64,000 bases of DNA from Curtobacterium sp. ISL-83 (lineage in GTDB: Bacteria; Actinomycetota; Actinomycetes; Actinomycetales; Microbacteriaceae). A program made the position numbers and the translations under genes. The notes beneath the pieces were generated by a model that saw only the letters and a list, made by a program, of their open reading frames with translations, ran no database searches and was not told the DNA's origin. Within the stretch, counting starts at the first letter, position 1. Each line of letters starts with the position of its first letter. The stretch lies in NCBI RefSeq assembly GCF_018613895.1, contig NZ_JAGGPH010000006.1, positions 1 through 64,000 on the forward strand, in the 5' to 3' direction. Below are positions 17,056 through 24,091 of the stretch, one piece after another.

Positions 17056-17075
17056 CGGTAGTGGATCCTCTACCG
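17056..17075. repeat. GATC-centred palindromic repeat, copy 4
   Basis: Perfect CGGTAG and CTACCG arms around TGGATCCT; one further C/G pair extends each arm. It stands alone in the gap 16890-17246, upstream of the DUF2188 gene. A weaker half-match lies at about 16912-16931, just after the preceding gene. Confidence 0.6.
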
Positions 17076-17246
17076 GAACGACCACGAGCGACCGAGACTG
17101 CGTTCGGCAGCCCACCCCGGCTATCGGGACACGTCCGACCTTTGCCCGAGTGGGCCGGAGACGAGGGCAGGGATAGTTCCTCAAGGTCTGGGGCACCTCC
17201 TCTCCCCCTGTGGCCAGCGTTGGGTTCGCGCTCGTACGGTCGGTGC

Positions 17247-17471
17247 ATGCGAGGAGATATCGAGACCTTCCACCAGGACGGTCACTGGCACAACAAAGTT
17301 GAGGGCACCAACGAGGTGTTCGGGTCCGCACCAACGAAACGGGAAGCCGTAGCACGGGGCCGAGACCGGGCGAAGGCAGACAAGGTCGAACACTTCATCC
17401 GGAACGAAGACGGCCGAATCTCTGACCGCTCCACCTACACCGGTCATGACCCGAGGAACATCCCCGGCTGA
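17247..17471 (+). CDS. DUF2188 family protein
   Basis: A 74-residue protein. WHNKVEGTNEV, a KREAVARGRDRAK helix, then FIRNEDGRISDRSTYTGHDPRNIPG is the DUF2188 pattern: a short strand pair, a helix and a final strand with a charged R-N-x-D-G-x-I turn. Family members are common small cytosolic proteins of unknown role. The ATG is chosen because upstream in-frame sequence is not conserved. A palindromic repeat lies upstream and a strong hairpin about 190 bases downstream. Confidence 0.65.
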   Translation: MRGDIETFHQDGHWHNKVEGTNEVFGSAPTKREAVARGRDRAKADKVEHFIRNEDGRISDRSTYTGHDPRNIPG

Positions 17472-17656
17472 CGAACCAGGTCCACGACAGCGCTGGAGCC
17501 GAAGCAGAGATGAGATGGCGCTCGGTAGGTCAGCTACGGGGCCCTTCGGACCAAGAACAGGGCCCGAGACTGGCTGATATCCCTGGCGCTCCCGTTGCCG
17601 CTGCTTGCCGCCAGGCGCCGTCCGTTGTTATGCACGATGCGGGGGCGGACCGAAAT

Positions 17657-17690
17657 GGCCCCGGCCTGTTGGGGGGAACGGGCCGGGGCC
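17657..17690. terminator. GC hairpin, possible terminator
   Basis: GGCCCCGGCC and GGCCGGGGCC pair perfectly across a 14-base spacer. No T run follows, so termination is possible but not certain. The rest of 17472-17902 contains a run of nine Gs near 17710 and no gene I can support. Confidence 0.4.
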
Positions 17691-17902
17691 AAGGCGCCCG
17701 GACAGTTGGGGGGGGGAACTACCCGGGCGGCACGCTCGAGGACGATGGGGATCACCCCGAGCACGTCCTACGTGTACGACAGGGCGGCGTCGCCGGTGAC
17801 ACATTTGCGCTATCGGCGCACCTGGGTTACCGGGGGTCTGCGCTGTGTTTCGCCGCACCCGCTTAGCCGGGATGTAGCGCGTTGGTCGTGACCGCGCTTG
17901 GG

Positions 17903-18235
17903 TCAGATGTCGAAGCTGAAGTCTGGGACGTTGGTCATTTCGTCAGGCCACTCAGGACGGGCGGGCTGCAGCTTCCGGGTCGCCGCCTCGAGCTTCTCGA
18001 TGACGTCGGTGTCGAGGGGTTCGTCGGGGCTGTCGGGGACCGGGGTCGAGAAGATTTGGCTGGCGGGACCGATCAGGAGGTGCGCGTAGGCCCGGCTGCC
18101 ACTTTCGGTGATGACGGGAATCTGCACGATGTCGGAGAGGTTCGCGAGTGCGAGGGCGCGCGCGTAGCGGAGGAGGGCTTTGCAGGTCCGGTCTCCGGTG
18201 AGGACGTAACTGTCGACGTAGTGGATGCGGCGCAT
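17903..18235 (-). CDS. partner-type small protein, DUF7882-associated
   Basis: A 110-residue protein: MRRIHYVDSYVLTGDRTCKALLRYARALA, then SDIVQIPVITESG, HLLIGPASQ and an acidic/basic tail. It belongs to the same family as 15102-15458 (shared V-x-IPV, LLIGPASQ or LLLSPASQ). It is divergent from the DUF7882 gene at 18332, with about 96 bases between the starts that should contain both promoters. The frame is open upstream to 18394, but conservation starts at 18235. Function unknown. Confidence 0.6.
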   Translation of the reverse strand: MRRIHYVDSYVLTGDRTCKALLRYARALALANLSDIVQIPVITESGSRAYAHLLIGPASQIFSTPVPDSPDEPLDTDVIEKLEAATRKLQPARPEWPDEMTNVPDFSFDI

Positions 18236-18331
18236 CGCCCCACTGTGATCGGAGTCGCCTGGGTGCGCGGCTCGGGTGCGATCATGGGGTGTCCGACGCG
18301 AGGTTGCGGCGGCCACCGAGAGGACACTGTC

Positions 18332-18643
18332 ATGGGCAAGCTCGTCTACGACTCGACGTTCACCGCGGAGTTCGACGACCGGTTGCTGACGCATCTGCAG
18401 ATCGTGATTGCCACGAAGCTGCGCCGAGGTGAGTCCTTCATGTTCTCGTGGCGGGATGACCGGGACGCCGGCGACGGGCGCACCGCGATCTGGCTCGACC
18501 GGTCCCTGCCCTTGGTGTTCCGGTACTCCGGTGGCCGGGTGCCAGCGATCAACCGAGCATGGGTGGAGGCCCTCAGCATGACCGCCGTATCCTCAGGCGG
18601 GCTCCGGATCGTCCCGGAACCCGCGGACCCAGGAGGAGTCTGA
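18332..18643 (+). CDS. DUF7882 family protein
   Basis: A 103-residue protein: MGKLVYDSTF, FDDRLLTHLQIVIATKLRRGESFMFSW, GDGRTAIWLDRSLPLVF, INRAWVEAL and a GLRIVPEPADP end. It is nearly colinear with 14785-15099 and is a typical DUF7882 member. Its TGA overlaps the ATG of the following partner gene (TGATG), and AGGAGGAG just before that ATG lies inside its own 3' end, so the two are coupled. Function unknown. Confidence 0.75.
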   Translation: MGKLVYDSTFTAEFDDRLLTHLQIVIATKLRRGESFMFSWRDDRDAGDGRTAIWLDRSLPLVFRYSGGRVPAINRAWVEALSMTAVSSGGLRIVPEPADPGGV

Positions 18644-18948
18644 TGAAACGCACCATCGTTACCTACGGCGGTAGCCAGTACACCGTTCCCAGCACCGACG
18701 CGGCGGCCCTTCAGGAGCAAATCACCGCCGGGTTGCAGGCCGAACCGTTCATGTGGCTGCAGGTGAACCACGGCGAGGGCCGCGCCACCCCCGCGCTCCT
18801 ACTCATCTCACCCGCCACCCCAGTGGCGATCGTCACCGAGCGGGACCCCGACGAGCAAGGCGACGACGATGATCCCGCCGCCCGGTACCTCCTCGAACCA
18901 GACGCGTTCCGGTCCGCCTCAACCGACGACGGCCACCTCGAAGTCTGA
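18643..18948 (+). CDS. partner-type small protein, coupled to DUF7882
   Basis: A 101-residue protein: MKRTIVTYGGSQYTVPSTDAAAL, a helix, WLQVNHGEG, ALLLISPATPVAIV and an acidic tail (DPDEQGDDDD). It matches the 15102 and 20654 proteins in the position of the LLLISPAT strand. AGGAGGAG and the one-base overlap with the upstream stop indicate efficient coupled translation. Function unknown. Confidence 0.65.
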   Translation: MKRTIVTYGGSQYTVPSTDAAALQEQITAGLQAEPFMWLQVNHGEGRATPALLLISPATPVAIVTERDPDEQGDDDDPAARYLLEPDAFRSASTDDGHLEV

Positions 18949-19165
18949 GCACTGCTGCGACTCCCCTGCTCGATCCCCGGCATCACCACGTCCAACCTCA
19001 TGGCTGAGATCGCTGTGGCTGCGCGCATCGGCAACGCGGTAGGTGGCCCGGTGCCGCTGCTGTAGCAGCCCGGAAGTACCTGCCTCCCCGGTCGCTCGCC
19101 GTCCGTGGCTTCGTCCCTCGCGTTTGCCCCATGTCGGCGGGTGCTCACGGTTAGACGTTCATGGC

Positions 19166-19187
19166 GGGGTTTGTCAATCCCCTTTTT
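19166..19187 (+). terminator. small hairpin followed by T run
   Basis: GGGGTT, the loop TGTC and AATCCCC (one bulge) are followed by TTTTT. This fits a weak intrinsic terminator for the pair at 18332-18948, though it is more than 200 bases downstream. Confidence 0.4.
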
Positions 19188-19214
19188 CGGTGGACGTCCG
19201 CTCCGTACCGTTTC

Positions 19215-19245
19215 TGTCTCACCCCCTTGCATGGAGGGTGTGACA
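19215..19245. promoter_or_regulatory. imperfect inverted repeat, possible operator
   Basis: TGTCTCACCC at 19215-19224 and GGGTGTGACA at 19236-19245 pair at nine of ten positions across 11 bases. It lies upstream of the small genes at 19301-20118 and could be a regulator site. No regulator can be assigned. Confidence 0.35.
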
Positions 19246-19300
19246 CGACCGGAGCAAAGGGGCAACCGATGAGCACGACTGAAGTGCAGGCGGGCCAGCA

Positions 19301-19507
19301 GTGAGCCGGCACGAGCGGCAACCCGGCGGTCTGTCGGGATTGGCCCGGATTCATCACGAACAGCGGCCACGTCCGCCGTTCCACGACCCGGGCGTCTGCA
19401 GTGTCGGTCCGACAGTTCGGGACTGCGGGCGCCCCAGGAGTGGACCAGGGCAGGACCGCCGCGGAAGCGACCACACCGCCCTGATCCTGATCGGCGGTCT
19501 GTCGTGA
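19301..19507 (+). CDS. doubtful small ORF in an overlapping chain
   Basis: A 68-codon frame from GTG 19301, rich in Arg, Gly, Pro and His, without a recognisable fold. In its favour, its start overlaps (GTGA) the stop of an 11-codon frame at 19269-19304, and its own stop overlaps (GTGA) the start of the better supported gene at 19504. Against it, the composition is that of a random GC-rich frame. It may act as a leader that couples translation. Confidence 0.25.
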   Translation: MSRHERQPGGLSGLARIHHEQRPRPPFHDPGVCSVGPTVRDCGRPRSGPGQDRRGSDHTALILIGGLS

Positions 19508-19791
19508 GTACCCGGAACAGGATCCAGCTTCCGGCCGCTCGTACCGAGATTCCGGTCGTCCTGGTTGGTGTCCGCCCGGGCAACGTCCGATGCGAACCGG
19601 TCACTGACGGCTGCTGGCGTGTGATCGACACGGCCCGTGAACGCAACGACCCGGCACTCTTGCTCGGGTTCATTGAGCAAATAGAGACGCGCTTCTTCTG
19701 CACGTTCATGGCAGAGCCCCACAGCACAGCGCCAGCGGAAGACCTCCCCTCGGCGGAAAACATCTTCACGAGTTCGTGCGTAGACCGATGA
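19504..19791 (+). CDS. small hypothetical protein, paralog of the next
   Basis: A 95-residue protein starting at GTG 19504. VRPGNVRCEPVTDGCWRVID is followed by LLGFIEQIETRFFCTFM and an acidic C-terminus. It aligns with the next protein (19825) around VR(C/L)(E/D)PV-x-x-x-x-WRV(I/L)D and the following (L/F)LG. The W-R-V-x-D strand also recalls the small beta proteins near 16 kb. Unknown function. Confidence 0.45.
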   Translation: MSTRNRIQLPAARTEIPVVLVGVRPGNVRCEPVTDGCWRVIDTARERNDPALLLGFIEQIETRFFCTFMAEPHSTAPAEDLPSAENIFTSSCVDR

Positions 19792-19824
19792 GCATGCGCA
19801 CGCTGGTTCGGAGGGGATGAAGGC

Positions 19825-20118
19825 ATGGTGTGTCAACTTCCCGACTCCCGGCCCCAACCGGAACTGAGCGAGATCACCGCGGATAGGGTACGGCTCGATC
19901 CGGTGGTCCCGTCCCTGTGGCGAGTCCTGGACAGCACTGTTTCCGTAGACGACGTGGGAGCGTTCCTCGGGGTCGTGGTCTTCCAGAACGGGCAGTATCA
20001 CGCCATCGCGGTGTCTTCTCTCGGCACCCGCTGCCAGTGCGCTTCACTGGAAGCCGCACGGGTCGCCGTCGCCGTCGCCAGCGCAGCCATAGGAACGAGC
20101 AGATCACTTCTTCGATGA
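19825..20118 (+). CDS. small hypothetical protein
   Basis: A 97-residue protein: DRVRLDPVVPSLWRVLD, AFLGVVVFQNGQYHAIAVSSLG, then an EAARVAVAVASAAIG helix. The layout is strand, tryptophan hairpin, G-x-V, a Y strand and a final helix. It is a paralog of 19504-19791. GGAGGGGATGAAGG lies just upstream of the ATG, a strong ribosome site. No known function. Confidence 0.55.
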   Translation: MVCQLPDSRPQPELSEITADRVRLDPVVPSLWRVLDSTVSVDDVGAFLGVVVFQNGQYHAIAVSSLGTRCQCASLEAARVAVAVASAAIGTSRSLLR

Positions 20119-20234
20119 GGCCAGTGCTGCGCGGCCGACCAGCTCTTCGATAACCGCGTCCTGGCACCGCGGTATCGGGACGCTGGCCCGAAGGTGGGTC
20201 GCGGTCGAGACACTCCTGTTCGTAGCCTCAACGC

Positions 20235-20555
20235 ATGAGCAACAACACGCGCTGGTGGGGGCTCCGGCGCAACCAGGCCACCACTGCGCAGCCACCAAAC
20301 CCAACGACCGCGCAGCAGACCGTGGACACCGAGCTCGTCATTCAAGCGGCACGGCTCGCCGTGACGACGAGGGTCGCAACGCTTGCAGCGTTCGTTACGC
20401 AGCCCGAGGTGACGGCAGAAGTGGCCGAGCAGCTCCTTGCCCGCCTCGAGCACTGCGGAGTGCTGGGGCCCGTCCAGCCAGACCGGCGCCGCCCGGTCCT
20501 GACAACAGCGGGGCAGCTTCCCAGCGTCATCGAGGACTTCCGCCGACGCGGTTGA
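20235..20555 (+). CDS. stand-alone FtsK-gamma-like winged-helix protein
   Basis: A 106-residue protein. After a basic N-terminus with MSNNTRWWGLRRNQ and a Thr/Pro/Gln linker, residues ~33-95 read ELVIQAARLAVTTR, then AEQLLARLEHCGVLGP and RRRPVL. These match the FtsK gamma winged helix (D-E-L-Y-x-x-A-x-x-x-V, LL-x-x-(L/M)E-x-x-G-(V/I)-(V/L)GP, R-x-VL), which in FtsK reads KOPS sequences. There is no motor domain here. It could be a small DNA-binding regulator. The match is by motif and I rate it moderate. Confidence 0.5.
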   Translation: MSNNTRWWGLRRNQATTAQPPNPTTAQQTVDTELVIQAARLAVTTRVATLAAFVTQPEVTAEVAEQLLARLEHCGVLGPVQPDRRRPVLTTAGQLPSVIEDFRRRG

Positions 20556-20653
20556 GCTATCGGCGGTCGCGCTGAATGGGGCGGATCGATCTGCCCCTGC
20601 TTCGGCAACCGAGCCGTCCGAACACCCTCAGGACCCGGACGTAGGTTGGGGGT

Positions 20654-20932
20654 GTGACGGATATGCAAACGATGGTGCGGACCGAGGTGGCCATCAATGG
20701 TCAAAGCTTCTTCCTCGCGCAGGATCAAGACGTGGACGCCCTCCGGCGGAGCGTCGAAGCAGCTATCAGCTCGTCGGGCCGGTTCGTGCACTTCACGGTG
20801 GTGGGTAACCGTGAGGTGAGTGTCCTGGTCTCGCCGCGCACGGAAGTGGTGATCTCGGTCGAGACCGTGCAGTTCGACCCTCGGGACACCGGCGGCGACG
20901 ACGAGCCGTGGGGCGGATTGTTCGATATGTGA
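20654..20932 (+). CDS. partner-type small protein without adjacent DUF7882
   Basis: A 92-residue protein: VAINGQSFFLAQDQDVDALRRSVEAAIS, a FVHFTV strand, EVSVLVSPRTEVVISVE and an acidic tail. It lines up with 18643-18948: the strand and Y/F-L-x-(Q/T)-D-x-D-x-x-x-L-x-x-x(V/I) helix, and LVSPRT matching LISPAT. The start could be GTG 20654 or ATG 20663. A truncated DUF7882 copy lies just downstream at 21022, so this was probably once a pair. Unknown function. Confidence 0.55.
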   Translation: MTDMQTMVRTEVAINGQSFFLAQDQDVDALRRSVEAAISSSGRFVHFTVVGNREVSVLVSPRTEVVISVETVQFDPRDTGGDDEPWGGLFDM

Positions 20933-21021
20933 TCTGCCCGGTTTCATACCGGTTGTGATCGGAAACCGCAGCAGCGGCACCGGGGCGTCAGCATGCGCGC
21001 AGGCGGAGGGAAAGACTCTGA

Positions 21022-21126
21022 GTGGGTTCGTTGTACTACGGCGCGAGCCGCACCCGGATCGAGGTCGAGGATGTGCTCCTCGCGCACGTGCAGATGGTGC
21101 TCATCGCCAAGCTGCGTCGCCGTTGA
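21022..21126 (+). pseudogene. truncated DUF7882 copy
   Basis: From GTG 21022 the frame reads GSLYYGASRTRIEVEDVLLA and then HVQMVLIAKLRRR before TGA. This is the first third of a DUF7882 protein (compare KLVYDSTFTAEFDDRLLTHL and QIVIATKLRRGES in 18332-18643). The frame stops at the position of the GES motif and the rest is missing. It is a short remnant or a 34-residue peptide. It supports a third DUF7882 locus. Confidence 0.6.
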
Positions 21127-21158
21127 GCCGCTCGAAGGAACGTCCGATGACCGATCGT

Positions 21159-21602
21159 TCATCGGGCGCTGGGCACGTGGAGCGTGACGCGGGTGCTGTA
21201 CGGCCCTGGGCACTGCGCCGTGCCGTCGTTCTTCCAGGTCAGTCGCGCGGCGCGCTCGGCGAGCGTCCTCCCGGCGTCGTCGTACGCAGCGACGCGGCCT
21301 CGTCTCAGTTCGCCGTGGCGTGTCGGCACCACCCAGTCATCGCCCTGGTGATGTGCTGGTGCGGGGCTCGGGCTGCTGTCACCGTTCATGACGGTCAAAC
21401 GCTGAGGAAGGCAAGCCAAGGGCCCTCCGCAATACCCGACGTCAGCGACCGCGGCGGTGTCGCCCACGACATGCACCGTGACGGAGTCGGAGACCCAAGC
21501 CATCGCGCACGCGGTCGGAGCGACGGGTGCACACGAGGTGAGGCACATTGACAGTGCAGCTACTCCGCAAGCTGCCAGCAGTATCCGCCGCGTCATGCTC
21601 AC
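21159..21602 (-). CDS. putative lipoprotein
   Basis: A 147-residue secreted lipoprotein. The start MSMTRRILLAACGVAALSM is followed by CLTSC, with the lipobox LTSC giving C24 as the lipidated residue; a second ATG two codons in is possible. The mature part has several more Cys (around CGGPLAC) and a DDWVVPTRHGELRRGRV segment, with no enzyme motif I know. It is read leftward, with degenerate and good copies of the palindromic repeat upstream. Confidence 0.65.
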   Translation of the reverse strand: MSMTRRILLAACGVAALSMCLTSCAPVAPTACAMAWVSDSVTVHVVGDTAAVADVGYCGGPLACLPQRLTVMNGDSSPSPAPAHHQGDDWVVPTRHGELRRGRVAAYDDAGRTLAERAARLTWKNDGTAQCPGPYSTRVTLHVPSAR

Positions 21603-21639
21603 AGTCTGTGCGCCCGAACCGACGCTGGGAAGATCCGTT

Positions 21640-21659
21640 CGCTAGGCGATCGGCTGCTC
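21640..21659. repeat. GATC-centred palindromic repeat, degenerate copy
   Basis: CGCTAG, GCGATCGG and CTGCTC follow the spacing of the family but both arms are damaged. It is included because a clear copy lies only 70 bases away. Confidence 0.3.
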
Positions 21660-21726
21660 TGGTCTCGTGGTCTGGGCGATACAGGGGCGATGATGCTCGA
21701 CCGACGAGTTCGGTAACCCGGAACTC

Positions 21727-21750
21727 CCAGTAGACGATCCCCTACTGGGA
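21727..21750. repeat. GATC-centred palindromic repeat, copy 5
   Basis: Eight-base perfect arms CCCAGTAG and CTACTGGG around ACGATCCC. The arm change G to A on the left is matched by C to T on the right, so pairing is kept. It lies between the lipoprotein gene and the small gene at 21843. Confidence 0.6.
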
Positions 21751-21842
21751 ACGTCGCCGGTGCACACGGCTGGCCTTCAGACCGCCTTCGCGGTCCTGAG
21801 CACGAAGGCTCAGTCCCGCCGCAGGGACACGTGACCCGAGCG

Positions 21843-22028
21843 CTACACCTCGAGGGTGACCAGGTCGCCGGCCGCGGCATGGACGACCATCGGAGGCACC
21901 TCAATGCTGGGGAAGAACTCGCCACCCGGGGCAACGGGAACACCGGGCACGTCAGCATCGAACGCAGCAGCAGTGGCAGGCGTGAGGTCATCAGCTTCGC
22001 TGTGCCACTGCGGACCGGTCGTGTTCAT
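21843..22028 (-). CDS. 61-aa hypothetical protein
   Basis: A short acidic protein: MNTTGPQWHSEADDLTPATAAAFDADVPGVPVAPGG, then FFPSIEVPPMVVHAAAGDLVTLEV. The hydrophobic C-terminal half could form a small beta structure. There is no family I know. Palindromic repeats lie on both sides. Weak evidence beyond codon use. Confidence 0.4.
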   Translation of the reverse strand: MNTTGPQWHSEADDLTPATAAAFDADVPGVPVAPGGEFFPSIEVPPMVVHAAAGDLVTLEV

Positions 22029-22058
22029 GAGATGACCGTAGCGAGGACAAGCGCGTCC

Positions 22059-22078
22059 CGATAGACGATCGGCTAACG
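22059..22078. repeat. GATC-centred palindromic repeat, copy 6
   Basis: CGATAG, ACGATCGG, CTAACG: spacing and centre are kept, with one mismatch per arm against CGGTAG/CTACCG. It is upstream of the 61-aa gene, about 31 bases from its start codon. Confidence 0.45.
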
Positions 22079-22198
22079 AGACGGCTCGCTTGGTGCGAAA
22101 CCGCTTGTTTCACTGATTGTTGTCCTGCGCGCCGGTCGGAGCCCTAAGCTCCACGCTGTGATGGTTCACCAATCGGCCAGTAGCGAGTCAAGCTACTG

Positions 22199-22306
22199 AT
22201 GACTGCTCTCCTTCCCTTCGCAATCGTCTTCGCGATCGTGTCGATACCGTTGCCCGTCAACGGTGCAGCCTTCGGTTCAACCATCGGCGCGTTCGAGGGC
22301 TGCTGA
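22199..22306 (+). CDS. 35-aa hydrophobic peptide, first of an overlapping pair
   Basis: From ATG 22199 the product is MTALLPFAIVFAIVSIPLPV, then NGAAFGSTIGAFEGC. It would be a single hydrophobic helix. The ATG overlaps the stop of a 12-residue frame (22161-22199), and its own TGA overlaps the next ATG (TGATG). Overlap on both sides argues for translation, but the product is too short to classify. Confidence 0.35.
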   Translation: MTALLPFAIVFAIVSIPLPVNGAAFGSTIGAFEGC

Positions 22307-22476
22307 TGCAGCTGCTCGAGCTGCTCGTGATCGCGGCACTCGTCTCGGTAGCTTGTTCGGTGACGTGGATTCTCCGTCGCCCCACGACCCCAGGCGGCAA
22401 GCTGTCCGTCGTGACGATCTGGACCGCAAGTTCCGCGGTAGCGCTCGTCCTTGCGGTCCTGGTCCTCATGTCCTGA
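22306..22476 (+). CDS. 56-aa membrane protein
   Basis: The product has two hydrophobic helices, LLELLVIAALVSVACSVTWIL (residues about 3-23) and TIWTASSAVALVLAVLVLM (about 37-55), joined by a basic loop RRPTTPGGK. The ATG overlaps the upstream stop. With its upstream neighbour it could form a two-peptide membrane unit such as a holin-like or toxin-like pair; that is speculation from size and topology only. Confidence 0.4.
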   Translation: MQLLELLVIAALVSVACSVTWILRRPTTPGGKLSVVTIWTASSAVALVLAVLVLMS

Positions 22477-22531
22477 AGTTTAACGCGACCCCCCCTCTCG
22501 ATGCGCTGAAGACCGGGTAGCGCCGTGTTCC

Positions 22532-22551
22532 CGGTAAGGGATCCTCTACTG
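22532..22551. repeat. GATC-centred palindromic repeat, copy 7
   Basis: CGGTAA, GGGATCCT, CTACTG. The TAG stop of the leftward DUF2332 remnant lies in the right arm, as the DUF1648 stop does in copy 1. Confidence 0.5.
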
Positions 22552-23400
22552 GGCGAGGGATTCGTAGCTTTGTCCGTGTGGGCCGACGAACGCGACGGGA
22601 GTCTCGTTGACCGCCAGGACTGTGCCCCCGCTGGATGAGCGAGGCAGCTGCTCGGCAACTCGGGGCAACACCGCTTCTCCCTCGTTGCTGACCCAGGTGA
22701 CGTGTTCCAGGGACCGCATGAGAGCCGCGAACCGTTCACGTTTGGCCTTGTCGAGGTAGACGAGCACGGCGCTGTGGAACACGATGACGTGGGCTCCAGC
22801 AGGCGCGGCAGTGACCAGGTCAGTGATGGAGTCCAGGAGATCACCCGCGATCAGGTGCGCGGACTCGGCTGCCGCGAGGGCCAGCGCTGCGTCGAGCCGT
22901 CGACGGCGTTCTTCCTGCTCGGGCCAGACCAGTGTCCGAAGCCAGGCGCGGCTGTCTGGGTCATCGGGGGCTATGGGGTTGAGGTCGACGCCGGCACGCC
23001 AGACGACGTCGGGCAACCGGTGCGGCACGCTCGAAGCGTCGATCTGACAGGGAATGGTGACCGTGCTCGGTCCGTCCGAGGGATCGAGGGCGATGGTGCG
23101 CCCATCGGTTTCGTACCGGTAGCTGTAGCGGTCCGGGTACAGACAGAGCCCCGCAGCGGCCCCGACTTCGATGAGCGCCAGCGGTCCGTCGAGTCGGCTG
23201 AGGACCGGTAGGAGGACCGCGCATCGGGCGGCCTCGTTCGTCTGCGTCGCGCGGGTCATGATCGTCGGCTCGACACGATCCCAGTGCTCGAGCAGCCAGC
23301 GCCGGAACTCCTCGTACGTCCCGTCGGGGGCGCCGTGGAACCGCGCGGCCGCGAACACCAGATTGGGTTGCTTCTTCATCCCCGGCAGTGGCGCGATGAG
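22546..23400 (-). pseudogene. DUF2332 family protein, 5' truncated
   Basis: About 275 residues remain. LPGMKKQPNLVFAAARFHGAP, then TQTNEAARCAVLLPVL, GPLALIEVGAAAGLCLYPDRYSYRY, HLIAGDLLDSI and HVIVFHSAVLVYLD are signature stretches of DUF2332 proteins, which have a methyltransferase-like fold. Family members have about 60 more residues before the first of these. Here the sequence instead runs into an inverted copy of an araC 3' end at about 23400-23403. The open frame continues to 23577 only as antisense of that fragment. The gene lost its start by recombination; an internal ATG (MKKQPN) could still be used. Confidence 0.75.
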
Positions 23401-23402
23401 CG

Positions 23403-23767
23403 CCTTCCAAGGTGAGCCGCTTCCCGAGGGGTTCGGGAACCGGAAGAACGCGCGACTGCGAGCAGCGGTCGAGTTCATCCACCAACACGCAGCCGAACCG
23501 TTAACCGTCTCGGACATCGCCCACGCAGCAGCTATCAGCGTCCGCAGCCTCCAAGAGTCGTTCCAACGGGAACTCAACGTGGCGCCGATGAACTACCTCC
23601 GAGAAGTGCGCCTCCGGCACGTCCACGCCGACCTCCTCAAAGCCGACCCGGACGTCACGACGGTCGCGGAAGTCGCCTCCACGTGGGGATTCGGCCACAT
23701 GGGACGGTTCTCCCACGAGTACCTGAACCAGTTCGGCGAGTACCCGAAACAAACCCTCCGACGCTGA
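23403..23767 (+). pseudogene. 3' fragment of an AraC-family regulator gene
   Basis: The frame encodes the last ~120 residues of an AraC regulator: RLRAAVEFIHQHAAEPLTVS, SVRSLQESFQREL, VTTVAEVASTWGFGHMGRFS, FGEYPKQTLRR. Both helix-turn-helix motifs are intact but the sensor domain is absent. It differs from the intact protein at 12611-13576 at 11 of 120 positions. The upstream side is the truncated DUF2332 gene in the other orientation, so it has no native promoter. Confidence 0.8.
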
Positions 23768-23836
23768 CACAACCCCACCCCTCGAGGATCAGATCCACGC
23801 GAACTGGTTGGAGCGGCCGTCCCGTCCCGTTGACAG
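23403..23836. repeat. inverted repeat, araC-end copy 2
   Basis: Inverted counterpart of 12545-12975. It includes the araC fragment and about 65 bases of 3' flank that also match. The two copies bound about 10.4 kb. Divergence suggests an old duplication, or capture of a related gene end, not a recent copy. Confidence 0.7.
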
Positions 23837-23899
23837 ATTGGGTTACTGGACGGAATGGGCCACAGAACGGTGCCAGAACTGGCGCGCCGTACGTGGGTT

Positions 23900-24040
23900 G
23901 ATGCAGCGGATGATCGACGCTCCGGCATTCGCCGTCTCGGCATGCCCACTGACATCGTCGCTGTCGCTGCGTTCTTCCTCGGCCCGGCCGCAATGATCGT
24001 CGCGGGCACCGACCTGCTCATCGATGGCGGTGTCATCGCG
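23900..24040 (+). pseudogene. SDR C-terminal remnant
   Basis: A frame here reads RRLGMPTDIVAVAAFFLGPA and then MIVAGTDLLIDGGVIA. This is the C-terminal strand and tail of a classical short-chain dehydrogenase (R-x-G-x-P-x-D-(I/V), then GTDLLIDGG). The matching N-terminal part is absent and a frameshift separates it from a weaker match just upstream. It is a relic. Confidence 0.6.
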
Positions 24041-24091
24041 GGACGCGGGACGTGGGATTCAGGTTCTTCTCGCTGCGTCGACTTGCCTGTG

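Noticed and set aside
17510..17891. Several open frames of 60-120 codons
   Set aside because: All are Arg/Gly/Pro-rich, overlap a GC hairpin and a G run, and lack ribosome sites; none looks like a protein.
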